From the NCBI RefSeq assembly GCF_000382125.1, contig NZ_KB907548.1, positions 248,001 to 312,000 on the forward strand: a stretch of DNA of 64,000 nt, written 5' to 3'. The notes under the pieces are model-generated. The model worked only from the letters and a program-made list of their open reading frames with translations, searched no databases and was not told the origin of the DNA. Numbering within the stretch: position 1 is the first letter of the stretch; each line of letters begins with the position of its first letter. This document shows positions 55,277 through 63,256 of the stretch, in pieces. The translations under genes were made by a program, and so were the position numbers. The DNA is from Eudoraea adriatica DSM 19308 (GTDB taxonomy: Bacteria > Bacteroidota > Bacteroidia > Flavobacteriales > Flavobacteriaceae).

Positions 55277-56497
55277 ATGAAAAGAGATTCCTTTTACGCT
55301 CTGGTTTTAATATTTATATTACTATTTTCTTGTAGCGAAAAAGCTAAAAAAGAAATAAGGAAGGTTCATTATATTGATTCCCCTGCTGCAATTAATACTT
55401 CATTACCCAGTTTGTTTTCCTCCGATGAAAAAACTCTCTTGTCCTGGGTAGAAATGAGGAATGATACTTTGGCAATTCTATTCTATACGGAACTCGAAAA
55501 TGGAAAATGGCAGGCCCCAAGGGAAACCCTGAGAGGTGAGGACTGGTTTGTGAATTGGGCCGATTTCCCAATGATCACAGAAAATAATGGACATTTATTG
55601 TCTCATGTACTGAAGAAAACTTCTCCGGACACTTATTCCTATGATATTAGGTTAAATATACGCCCCAGGGATTCCACGAATTGGATAACAGATTTACCCT
55701 TACATACTGATGCAACGCCAACGGAACACGGATTTGTAACGGCCTTGCCTTATGAAGAAGACACCTTTTTTATAAGCTGGCTGGATGGTAGGAACACTCT
55801 GGAAAAGGAAGACGGTTCCAGGGGTGCAATGACACTTCGGGCTGCAGAGGTTTCTTATAATGGGGAAGTATCTAATGAATTTGTCCTGGATTCCAGAACC
55901 TGCGATTGCTGCCAAACTACTGCTGCGCTTACTTCTAATGGACCTATAGTGATTTACAGGGACCGTACGGAAAATGAAATAAGGGACATTAGTATTGTAA
56001 GGAATGTAGCCGGAAATTGGACTTCTCCAAAAACGATATATCCGGATAAATGGAACATAAAGGGCTGCCCTGTTAATGGTCCCAAGGCCGCAAGTTCAGG
56101 AAATAACCTGGCAGTAGCCTGGTTTACCGCTGCTAATGACCAACCTAAGGTAAACCTTGTATTTTCAAACGATGGTGGGGTCAGTTTTGATAATCCAATC
56201 AGGATAGATGATGCCACTGCAATAGGCAGGGTAGATGTATTATTACTCGGGAAAGGGACTGCAATAGTAAGCTGGATGCAAATTGAAAATAAAGCTGCGG
56301 TGCTGAAGGCGGTAAAAGCAGATAGTAGCGGAAGCAAGGGAGAACCGGTTATAATAGCCAGGCTGGAAGGATCTCGTGGTACCGGTTTCCCTCAAATGGA
56401 ATTGGTTGGGGATAAGGTTTATTTTGCATGGACAGATATATCCGAAGGAGGAAGCAGTGTAAAAACGGCCTATGTTAATGCAGACAAGTTCCAATAA
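55277..56497 (+). CDS. Sialidase-like beta-propeller lipoprotein with CDCC motif
   Basis: 406 residues with lipobox LFSC (Cys18). The body is a BNR/sialidase-like propeller with repeated VxFSNDGGVSF-type elements. It contains RTCDCCQTT, a Cys-rich motif, and a later KGCPVNGP; these Cys residues could bind metal or form disulfides. I see no catalytic Asp/Glu/Tyr set, so sialidase activity is not claimed. It follows the small secreted protein by 6 bases. Confidence 0.7.
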   Translation: MKRDSFYALVLIFILLFSCSEKAKKEIRKVHYIDSPAAINTSLPSLFSSDEKTLLSWVEMRNDTLAILFYTELENGKWQAPRETLRGEDWFVNWADFPMITENNGHLLSHVLKKTSPDTYSYDIRLNIRPRDSTNWITDLPLHTDATPTEHGFVTALPYEEDTFFISWLDGRNTLEKEDGSRGAMTLRAAEVSYNGEVSNEFVLDSRTCDCCQTTAALTSNGPIVIYRDRTENEIRDISIVRNVAGNWTSPKTIYPDKWNIKGCPVNGPKAASSGNNLAVAWFTAANDQPKVNLVFSNDGGVSFDNPIRIDDATAIGRVDVLLLGKGTAIVSWMQIENKAAVLKAVKADSSGSKGEPVIIARLEGSRGTGFPQMELVGDKVYFAWTDISEGGSSVKTAYVNADKFQ

Positions 56498-56564
56498 CTT
56501 ATGGTAAATCAATAGTATAGAATCGTACTCAAAGTTAAAGACCCACATCATTTATCTTTTTCTT

Positions 56565-57413
56565 ATGGATTTAAAGAAGGCCATTTATTTTATGCTGCTG
56601 AGCACTCTGGCCTTCACATTTATGAACGGCCTTCTGAAATTACTCACTGCATACAGTGCTTATCAGATGGTTTTTTTCAGATCGCTGGGATCACTTTTCT
56701 TTACTTTTGGATTTTTGTTGAATAAGCGCATTCCGATTTTAGGAACACACCGTAAACTATTGGTATTAAGAGGTTTAGTTGGTTCTACTTCAATGGTTTT
56801 ATTTTTTATGGCCTTGCATTATATGCCGTTGGGTTCTGCGGTAGGGTTACGATATATAGCACCAATATTTGCAGCAATTTTTGCCATTTTGCTGCTCAGG
56901 GAAAAGGTGAAACCTGTGCAATGGCTATTTTTTGTCATCTCTTTTTCAGGAGTTTTGGTTTTAAAGGGACTGGACCGGAATATCCCATTAATGGGTTTGG
57001 CATTGGTACTTATAGCTTCTGTTTTTAGTGGGCTTGTATATATCATAATTCGCAAAATAGGCAGCAGGGAACATCCGGTAGTTATAGTAAATTATTTTAT
57101 GTGTATTGCTACAATCATTGGTGGGGTGGGAGCCATTTTTAATTGGAAAACTCCTGTTGGAATAGATTGGCTCTTATTATCCAGCCTTGGTGTATTTGGT
57201 TATTTTGGGCAGTTGTTTATGACCAAAGCATTTCAAATGGGGGAGACAAATGCAATAGCACCTTTAAAATACCTTGAGGTATTTTTTGCGGTTATCGTTG
57301 GAGTTATATTTTTAGGAGAGGCATATGTAATCTGGAGTTTTGTTGGCCTGGCAATGATAATAGGCGGTTTATTGCTCAACATTTGGTTTAAACAGCGACT
57401 ACTAAAGAAATAG
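56565..57413 (+). CDS. DMT-family (EamA) transporter
   Basis: 282 residues with ten hydrophobic segments in two similar halves, as in EamA carriers: YQMVFFRSLGSLFFTF; MPLGSAVGLRYIAPIFAAIFAILLL; APLKYLEVFFAVIVGVIFLGE. The substrate is unknown. A TATCTTTT at 56553-56560 may be its -7 box. Confidence 0.9.
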   Translation: MDLKKAIYFMLLSTLAFTFMNGLLKLLTAYSAYQMVFFRSLGSLFFTFGFLLNKRIPILGTHRKLLVLRGLVGSTSMVLFFMALHYMPLGSAVGLRYIAPIFAAIFAILLLREKVKPVQWLFFVISFSGVLVLKGLDRNIPLMGLALVLIASVFSGLVYIIIRKIGSREHPVVIVNYFMCIATIIGGVGAIFNWKTPVGIDWLLLSSLGVFGYFGQLFMTKAFQMGETNAIAPLKYLEVFFAVIVGVIFLGEAYVIWSFVGLAMIIGGLLLNIWFKQRLLKK

Positions 57414-57520
57414 AGTTTACGATGGGAGGGAGGGAGTGAAAAAAATTTTATAAATATATTAAAAAAATGGATCTGAATTTATTATCTTATTGATAATTAA
57501 TACATTATAATTATTTAATA

Positions 57521-58084
57521 ATGATAAAGGGGTTTGTAGTATTAGGGTTAATGGTGGTTATATGGAGCTGCGGAAGTACCCAGAAAACGGGAAATTCGGC
57601 AATACAAAACAGGGTATTGGAGCAAATGGTGAAACAAAAATCCTTTCAAATTGTTTCTGAATGGGCACAGCCCATGAATACAAATGCAATGAATAGAATT
57701 GCCGGAAGTGGATTGCTGTTACCGGGAAATTCTGGCAGTAATATTAGTCTGATTGCCAATCCGAATTATCTGAAGATGAAGGGCGATTCCGTCACTGCTT
57801 ATTTGCCTTATTTTGGGGAACGCCAATTATCCGGAGGATATGGTGTTGCAAATGCTGTTGAATTTAAAGGTCTTCCTGATAAACTAAAAATAGCGTGGAA
57901 TTCTAAGAAAGAAACCTACACAATAGGCTTTACGATTAAAGAAAAATCAGAGGTATTTCAGGTAAGCGTAACCTTATTTAACAGTCTGACCAGCCATATA
58001 ACAATTAACAGTTCGCAGCGTAATTTTATCCGCTATATAGGCAAAGTCTCAGAACTGCCCAAAGAGGAAGTTGACCTTCAGTGA
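57521..58084 (+). CDS. DUF4251-like lipoprotein
   Basis: 187 residues with lipobox WSC (Cys17). The mature part has SFQIVSEWAQPMNTNAMN and SVTAYLPYFGERQLSGGYG, matching Bacteroidota DUF4251 proteins. Function unknown. Confidence 0.8.
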   Translation: MIKGFVVLGLMVVIWSCGSTQKTGNSAIQNRVLEQMVKQKSFQIVSEWAQPMNTNAMNRIAGSGLLLPGNSGSNISLIANPNYLKMKGDSVTAYLPYFGERQLSGGYGVANAVEFKGLPDKLKIAWNSKKETYTIGFTIKEKSEVFQVSVTLFNSLTSHITINSSQRNFIRYIGKVSELPKEEVDLQ

Positions 58085-58100
58085 TTGTAAACTTGAAAAC

Positions 58101-58133
58101 AAAAAAAATCCCGACTTATATTCAAGACGGGAT
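58101..58133 (-). terminator. Terminator downstream of the lipoprotein pair
   Basis: ATCCCG-A-CTT ... AAG-A-CGGGAT (58108-58133) forms a hairpin with one mismatch. On the minus strand it is followed by a run of T (A-run 58101-58108 on plus), so it ends the transcript of the lipoprotein genes and faces the DUF4251 gene. Confidence 0.75.
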
Positions 58134-58159
58134 GTATTTAGTCTTTAAACCGGAAATGC

Positions 58160-58603
58160 CTAATTTGCGTTGATACCAATATCTGCTATAGCTACAACCA
58201 CATCGGGGTTAGCACTGCTTTCCTGTTTGCTTACATGCCCATCCAGATTTAAGAGCTTATCAAAATCAATTGGTGTACCGTCATCTAACTGGGTTACCAC
58301 AGTAGTACTCACCGCACGGGTACAGGGCTCCAGGGTAATGGCAATAGGGCCACCTTCTGCAGCTGTATTAAAACGGATATTTGCAGGGTGTTCGTCAGTG
58401 TTTGTATTGGTTAATTCAATGAGAATGGTAGTGTTGTCATTGCTATCCCGGGTAAATGACGCGGTACCGGTAATACCCGAAGCATTCACAGAACTTAATT
58501 GGTAATCGATTTGATCAACAATTATTTCATTTACACCAGTGGGTTCTATATTATCACTTTTATCGCAACTAACTAACAGTGCCAGAGCGATGAATATTAT
58601 AGG
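58160..58603 (-). pseudogene. Start-less duplicate of the neighbouring lipoprotein gene
   Basis: The frame from 58603 to 58160 reads PIIFIALALLVSCDKSDNIEPTG and continues with high identity to the intact gene at 58854-59318, including the end DIGINAN, but no ATG/GTG/TTG precedes the signal-peptide part; an in-frame TAA (58604-58606) is directly upstream. The upstream DNA aligns with the intact copy's leader (AGAAAATAACC) and then jumps to the codons TTC-ATC-GCT, so about 35 bases with the start codon and first residues were lost. A GTG at 58487-58489 would make a 109-residue protein without signal peptide. The Cys of the intact copy's CTCAV is Arg here (CTRAV). A sequencing error cannot be excluded. 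Confidence 0.75.
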
Positions 58604-58853
58604 TTATTTTCTTACATAAATTTACGAAACAAACGAATATTTTTGAAATAAAAAGCATTTAATTCGTCGAGATAATCTAATATCTCGCTTTTTGGGCTTT
58701 TCAAATTTGTAACAGCCAATAAAGTTGGATTTTGTCTTTATCTGTTTGCAAGCAACGGAAAGTACCTTTTTGAATAAAGGAAAATATATAAAATTATAAA
58801 CCCCGACTTTTGATTAAGCCAAGGTTTGATTATTTTTTCAGCTAAACAAAAGC
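58604..58853. other. Short gene-free stretch between the duplicates
   Basis: AT-rich DNA between the two copies. Apart from the duplicated leader at about 58600-58618 I see no gene or clear hairpin here. Confidence 0.4.
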
Positions 58854-59318
58854 TTAGTTTGCGTTGAGACCAATATCCACCACCGAAACAACGGCTGGGT
58901 TTGAAGGAGAATCCTGGATGCTAACATGACCATCCAGATTTAAGAGTTTGTCAAAATCAATAGGCGTACCGTCATCTAATTGGGTTACTACAGTAGTGCT
59001 TACAGCGCAGGTACAAGGTTCCAAGGTTATAGCAATAGGACCGCCTTCAGCAGCGCTATTAAAGCGCACGTAAGCGGGATGTTCCTCTGTATTGGTATTT
59101 TCAAGCTGAATCAGTATGGTCGTATTATCATTGCTATCTCTTGTAAGCGTAGCTATTCCCGTAATACCTGAACCATTTACGGAAATCAAATTATATGCTA
59201 ATTCATCTACTATAATTTCATTTACTCCTGTGGGTTCTATGTTATCGTCTTTTCCGCAACTTGAAAGAATCGTTAAAGCGATAAACAACAAATAATAAGG
59301 GGCCTTTCTCATTTTCAT
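58854..59318 (-). CDS. Small lipoprotein with conserved acidic-beta domain (intact copy)
   Basis: 154 residues with lipobox LSSC (Cys21). The mature part is beta-rich: GSGITGIATLTRDSNDNTTILIQLENTN, GGPIAITLEPCTCAVSTT and IDFDKLLNLDGHVSI, a fold I would compare with small calcium- or ligand-binding lipoproteins but cannot name. It is the functional twin of the adjacent pseudogene. Confidence 0.75.
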   Translation of the reverse strand: MKMRKAPYYLLFIALTILSSCGKDDNIEPTGVNEIIVDELAYNLISVNGSGITGIATLTRDSNDNTTILIQLENTNTEEHPAYVRFNSAAEGGPIAITLEPCTCAVSTTVVTQLDDGTPIDFDKLLNLDGHVSIQDSPSNPAVVSVVDIGLNAN

Positions 59319-59797
59319 TTTTTATATGGTTATTTTCTATTACGAATTTATATAAAGAAATTGCTCAACATATTAGAATTAAATAATTTTTCGGTAAAAG
59401 GTGCTTTTATACGGTTAAAGATGCTATTTGTATAATTGGAGTCCCGGATTTTTACATTATAAAAATAAATTTATTCCGAAAAGGAAACTATACCAAGATA
59501 ATACTGTAGGAAGGGTATTTAAAAATACTATTTTACATAATATAAATTATAGTACAAATATACTTGTAGCGTAAAACGGCACATACCTTGTATTTGATAT
59601 AATTTTAGCAATAGCGACACGCCGGTGTTCTATATCGTCAACAATTATATCAAAGTCGTTTTACTGGAAAGTTTGCTCATATTGGTAAACTATAATTCTG
59701 GCGAATTACCAATAGTGACCATTAAAGTAACAATTAAGGAAAATAAAAAACGCCTTACCAATGCGATAAGACGTTTATTCTATGTTAGGATTGACTG
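59319..59797. other. Gene-free AT-rich region
   Basis: About 480 bases, very AT-rich. It holds the terminator of the SlyD-like gene near its right end and one CAAATATA (-7-like on minus) near 59553-59560. I see no ORF with plausible coding content. Confidence 0.4.
59748..59776 (-). terminator. Terminator of the SlyD-like gene
   Basis: AAACG-C-CTTA (59748-59757) pairs with TAAG-A-CGTTT (59767-59776), one mismatch. On the minus strand it is followed by a T-run (A-rich 59740-59750 on plus). Confidence 0.75.
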
Positions 59798-60226
59798 TTA
59801 TAGTATTTCAACCAATTCCAAATCAAACACAAGATCCTGGCCCGCTAAGGGATGGTTTGCATCAATAATAATATCTTCAGCTTCAATTTTTGCAATTCTG
59901 AATTGTTGTTGAGATCCATCGGGATTATTGCCTACTAAACCCATTCCAACTTCCGGCTTAATGTCTTCTGGAAGATCTGATTTAGGAACTTTATGAAAAA
60001 GTGCCTCATTAACTTCGCCATAGGCTTCATGTTTTTCTATTCTGATTGTTTTCTTCTCATTTACCGCCATATCTATCAGGCCTTTTTCAAAGCCTGAAAT
60101 CAACTGGCCTTTACCAAGTTCTACTTGTAATGGTTCTCGTTCCAATGAACTATCAAAAACTTGTCCATCATTTAGTTTCCCGGTATAATGAACTTTTACC
60201 ACGTCATTTTCTCTTACTTTACTCAT
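59798..60226 (-). CDS. SlyD-like FKBP peptidyl-prolyl isomerase
   Basis: 142 residues. The FKBP core (VKVHYTGKLNDGQVFDSS, GFEKGLIDMAVNEKKTIRI, then EVNEALFHKVPKSDLPEDI as the IF insert and DANHPLAGQDLVFDLELVEI) marks the SlyD type, a folding helper. It lacks the His-rich metal tail of E. coli SlyD. It has a TATCTTTG -7 box 33 bases upstream. Confidence 0.95.
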   Translation of the reverse strand: MSKVRENDVVKVHYTGKLNDGQVFDSSLEREPLQVELGKGQLISGFEKGLIDMAVNEKKTIRIEKHEAYGEVNEALFHKVPKSDLPEDIKPEVGMGLVGNNPDGSQQQFRIAKIEAEDIIIDANHPLAGQDLVFDLELVEIL

Positions 60227-60259
60227 AATTATTAGTTTGTAATTTTATAAAAAACGTTG

Positions 60260-60267
60260 CAAAGATA
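60260..60267 (-). promoter_or_regulatory. -7 element for the SlyD-like gene
   Basis: TATCTTTG on the minus strand, exact consensus, 33 bases before the ATG. Confidence 0.6.
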
Positions 60268-60351
60268 AGTGGTATACTATGGTTAAAAGAAGGAATTCCA
60301 AAAAACATTACTTTCTACAAATTCTTTCTTTTTAGATTGCTCCCTCCCAAT

Positions 60352-60481
60352 TACATAAATTATGAATTAAATTGGATTTCATATATTGTTTATCCTATTT
60401 CTCACACTCCCCTTCGTTCTGCTTTGGCGAACAGACATAACCGGGAAGTTTAAAGAACAATCAATACAAGTAATTTATGTA
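60352..60481. repeat. Pair of 11-base inverted repeats around 108 bases
   Basis: TACATAAATTA (60352-60362) and TAATTTATGTA (60471-60481) are exact inverted repeats. The enclosed DNA is richer in C and G than its surroundings. I see no target duplication. It could be a short non-autonomous element remnant, or chance in AT-rich DNA. Confidence 0.3.
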
Positions 60482-60501
60482 TAGTTGGATTTAGCCAAAT
60501 T

Positions 60502-60891
60502 TTAAGAGGTCATAATCGCATCTACTTCAATTTCAATCAACCATTCCGGGTTTATAAAATGGGATACTTGCATAATGGTATCTACAGGTTTTATGGTTTT
60601 AAAATAAGAAGCTCTTACGTCGGCAGCGCCTTTCCAATCTTCTATATTGGTTAATAGCATTCGCGTTCTAACTACATCATTAAAACTTGAACCAGCTTTT
60701 TCTAATGCCCTTTTAATAGTTTCCAGGCATTGTTTTGTTTGAATTGAAATATCACCAATACCCACGGTATTTCCATTTGCATCCATTGGTGCTGTTCCAC
60801 CAATTGTAATGTATGGACCAACTTTTACCGCGCGACTGAATCCAACAATATCTTCATATGGACTTCCACCTGATATTAACTCTCTTTTCAT
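60502..60891 (-). CDS. RidA/YjgF-family protein
   Basis: 129 residues. Family signatures GGTAPMDANGN, IQTKQCLETIKRALEKAGSS and VVRTRMLLTNIEDW are present, plus an acidic end EIEVDAIM. RidA hydrolyses reactive enamine/imine intermediates; another branch is 2-aminomuconate deaminase. Its place after a dioxygenase-like cupin fits the deaminase idea but does not prove it. Last gene of the MarR operon, 27 bases after the cupin gene. Confidence 0.9.
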   Translation of the reverse strand: MKRELISGGSPYEDIVGFSRAVKVGPYITIGGTAPMDANGNTVGIGDISIQTKQCLETIKRALEKAGSSFNDVVRTRMLLTNIEDWKGAADVRASYFKTIKPVDTIMQVSHFINPEWLIEIEVDAIMTS

Positions 60892-60918
60892 CTCTATACT
60901 TTTTAAAATTGAATAAAA

Positions 60919-61644
60919 CTAATCGTTTTTCATTCTTCTCATTTGTTCATTTGCCTTATTGAAAATATTGCGTATTACTTCGCCATTGGAAGGTTCTTCA
61001 TTAAGAGTCTCCGGATCCCACTGGCTTCGCTCCGTAGCAAAGAAATCTCCTCCATAAATATGAAGCCCTCCGGTAAATCGATTAAGCGGATTTGTTACAG
61101 AATGGATAGCTTTTGTATTCAGCGTGGCAACATCTCCGGCAAATAGACATCTTACATCATCAGCCTCTAGTCCTTTCTCGCTTCGCCTCCAAATAATATT
61201 ATCTTCTCTTCCGGTGTAGATCCCAATATTTGCCCACATATGATGATTGTGAGGCATTAAATTCATTTGAGGTGTCCATGATGCCGCAAAAATTGTTAGT
61301 TCCTTGGATCGAAGAAAAACCTTTAAACCTGCCTCAGTTGGCTCTCCAATTGCCTTCAGCATTGCTGTAGGATTAGATACACCTTTTGCTAAAACCTCTT
61401 TAACAGCTTCCTGTGGATCAGAATCTTTATTGGCAGCAATACAATCTTCAATAAATTTTTGCATTTCAATTAATTCATTTTCCTCCACAGGAATAATTCG
61501 TTCTCCATGATCCAGGGCATCCATGGATACCTCTGTCATTGCAGATGATGCATAGGAAGGAAGCGTAGTGAAAGCCAATCCCAACCCTAAAGTTTTGATC
61601 ATTCCTCTGCGTGATATTTCTGAATCACTTTTTGATTTAAACAT
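60919..61644 (-). CDS. Tat-exported cupin, cysteine dioxygenase-like
   Basis: 241 residues. The N-terminus SRRGMIKTLG (11-20) is a twin-arginine signal, with a hydrophobic stretch ending about residue 36. The double-stranded beta-helix part has His132-x-His134 (PHNHHMW) and His181 (AIHSVTNP), the three-His iron site of the thiol dioxygenase family, and GIYTGREDNIIWRR. The substrate is unknown. Export through Tat is unusual for this family as I know it. It lies 9 bases after the MarR gene. Confidence 0.82.
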   Translation of the reverse strand: MFKSKSDSEISRRGMIKTLGLGLAFTTLPSYASSAMTEVSMDALDHGERIIPVEENELIEMQKFIEDCIAANKDSDPQEAVKEVLAKGVSNPTAMLKAIGEPTEAGLKVFLRSKELTIFAASWTPQMNLMPHNHHMWANIGIYTGREDNIIWRRSEKGLEADDVRCLFAGDVATLNTKAIHSVTNPLNRFTGGLHIYGGDFFATERSQWDPETLNEEPSNGEVIRNIFNKANEQMRRMKND

Positions 61645-61653
61645 AATGTGATT

Positions 61654-62145
61654 TTAGTGTTTAACTTTTTGGTATTCGCTATTAAAGCGTTCATTAAAAG
61701 GAATAGCCCTTAATGATTCCTCAATTTCATCCAGATGCTTAATTATTGACAGGTCTTTATCTAACATCTTATAAATAGCATTCTCGCAACTGTGCCATAT
61801 TTGTTCTAATTCAGGAAGTAAGTCAATAGATTTTTGAGCTAGTTTTATATTTTGTTTTCTTTTGTCTATAGTGTCCTTTTCAGAAACTAAATAACCTTTT
61901 GCAGTCATTTTTTTAAGCATGACAACCATAGATGGATGTGTATAACCCAGTTGTTCCGCAATTTCCACCATTGTTATCACGTCATTCTCTTGTAATAATT
62001 TGAATACTAAATGCCAACTTGGCTCAATATCTATTTCAATTTCCTTAAAAAATTTTCGCGTATCATGAGACATCCTATCACTTATACGCTTTAATCTATT
62101 GTCTAAAGCCTTGTATCCGAGCTCTTTAATGAAATCCCTTTCCAT
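61654..62145 (-). CDS. MarR-family transcriptional regulator
   Basis: 163 residues. The winged helix spans about 30-110: LLQENDVITMVEIAEQLGYTHPSMVVMLKKMTAKGYLVSEKDTIDKRKQNIKL. The ATG at 62145 is preferred to a TTG two codons upstream; the -7 box lies 18 bases away. First gene of the operon with the cupin and RidA. A near-perfect inverted repeat lies over the promoter, so it probably autorepresses. Confidence 0.93.
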   Translation of the reverse strand: MERDFIKELGYKALDNRLKRISDRMSHDTRKFFKEIEIDIEPSWHLVFKLLQENDVITMVEIAEQLGYTHPSMVVMLKKMTAKGYLVSEKDTIDKRKQNIKLAQKSIDLLPELEQIWHSCENAIYKMLDKDLSIIKHLDEIEESLRAIPFNERFNSEYQKVKH

Positions 62146-62163
62146 TTTCAAAGTTTAATAAAC

Positions 62164-62171
62164 CAAATATA
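62164..62171 (-). promoter_or_regulatory. -7 element of the MarR operon
   Basis: TATATTTG on the minus strand, exact TAnnTTTG, 18 bases before the MarR ATG. Confidence 0.65.
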
Positions 62172-62182
62172 GTAAAATATAA

Positions 62183-62206
62183 TTAGTTGACTACATAGTT
62201 AACTAA
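62183..62206. promoter_or_regulatory. Likely MarR operator
   Basis: TTAGTTGACTA-CA-TAGTTAACTAA: 11-base arms, 10 of 11 matching, with a 2-base centre, the size of a MarR dimer site. It lies over the -33 region of the operon, upstream of the -7 box, so binding should block transcription. Confidence 0.8.
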
Positions 62207-62305
62207 ATATATTCCTGGAATACCATTCATGGATCCAAATTAGTTCTACTTCGCAGGACTGCATAAAGGCCCTACCCTACCTGGAAATTTATAATAAGTC
62301 GTTGA

Positions 62306-63055
62306 CTAAAGGGTCTTAATTTTTATATTTCGAAACCAGACATCGGAGAACCAGTCCTGAAGGCCTATATGACCCTTTGTGGCCAAACCAAATTCCGGAA
62401 ATACCTTAAAGCTTGAAGCTGCAACCCTTTCCATCCAGGCATCTGTAGTAAAATCTGCCTGTGCCGTTAACTTCCTGTTAAGGTAGAATTCTATTTTTCC
62501 ATCGATATGCTTAATGGTTGAAGTATTCCATTGTCCGGCGGGGTTTGTTTCTACAGCATTGAGTTGTGGTGCAAAGCCATAGAGGCAGCCCGAACGTTTG
62601 GTCTCAATAGCATAGTCCATATGGCTGGGGTCTAAAAGTTGGTATTCCGGTCCGGTATGCCAGGTAGCAGGTTTGTCAGATTTCTCCTGTACATTGATAA
62701 AGATTCCGCTATTGCCACTTTCAGAGAGTTTCCATTCAAAAGTAAGCTCGTAATTTTCGAATTCCATATCGGTTACCAAATCCCCGTGCTGGCCCGTTCC
62801 TTCTTTTGAATTGCAGTAAAGCTCACCATTCACAACTTTCCAAACCGATGTTGTATCCGGGTAGTTATACAAATGCCATCCTGCCGTAGTCTTGCCATCA
62901 AATAGTAAAGTCCATCCTTCGGATTTTTCTTCATCGGTTAAGTGATTGTGTTCTACTATTCGCTGTGATGCTGTTTTGATATCTGTTTTCTTTTCGCTTT
63001 TGCAAGCTATTACAAGAAAAAGAAGCGTAAAAATGATATAAATCCTGTTGAGCAT
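62306..63055 (-). CDS. DUF1080-like (3-keto-disaccharide hydrolase-type) lipoprotein
   Basis: 249 residues with lipobox VIAC (Cys18). GWTLLFDGKTTAGWHLY, ELTFEWKLSESGNSGIFINVQ and GHIGLQDWFSDVWFRNIKIK are the concanavalin-like DUF1080 features. The family is linked to sugar hydrolysis, often of keto-disaccharides; no sugar genes are adjacent here. Monocistronic as far as I see. Confidence 0.85.
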   Translation of the reverse strand: MLNRIYIIFTLLFLVIACKSEKKTDIKTASQRIVEHNHLTDEEKSEGWTLLFDGKTTAGWHLYNYPDTTSVWKVVNGELYCNSKEGTGQHGDLVTDMEFENYELTFEWKLSESGNSGIFINVQEKSDKPATWHTGPEYQLLDPSHMDYAIETKRSGCLYGFAPQLNAVETNPAGQWNTSTIKHIDGKIEFYLNRKLTAQADFTTDAWMERVAASSFKVFPEFGLATKGHIGLQDWFSDVWFRNIKIKTL

Positions 63056-63256
63056 AGTTTGAAATCTGATTTATTATATTTCTAAATATACTCAAAATGT
63101 ATACACTTAAGAATGGCTATACAATTAAATAGCGCTGCCCAGGAATTAGTACCGCACCTATCACAGGCAGAGAAATGTTATCAATAGATGAAAATAAGGT
63201 CGGGCTATTTCAATTCCGGAATGATTTTATAAAAGGATGCATAAGTTTAGGCCTGC

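Noticed and set aside
58170-58505. Plus-strand 111-residue frame over the lipoprotein pseudogene
   Set aside because: Mirror of the minus-strand coding sequence, which aligns with the intact copy.
59625-59912. Plus-strand 95-residue frame between the lipoprotein and SlyD-like genes
   Set aside because: It runs into the 3' end of the SlyD-like gene on the other strand, covers its terminator and has no recognisable features.
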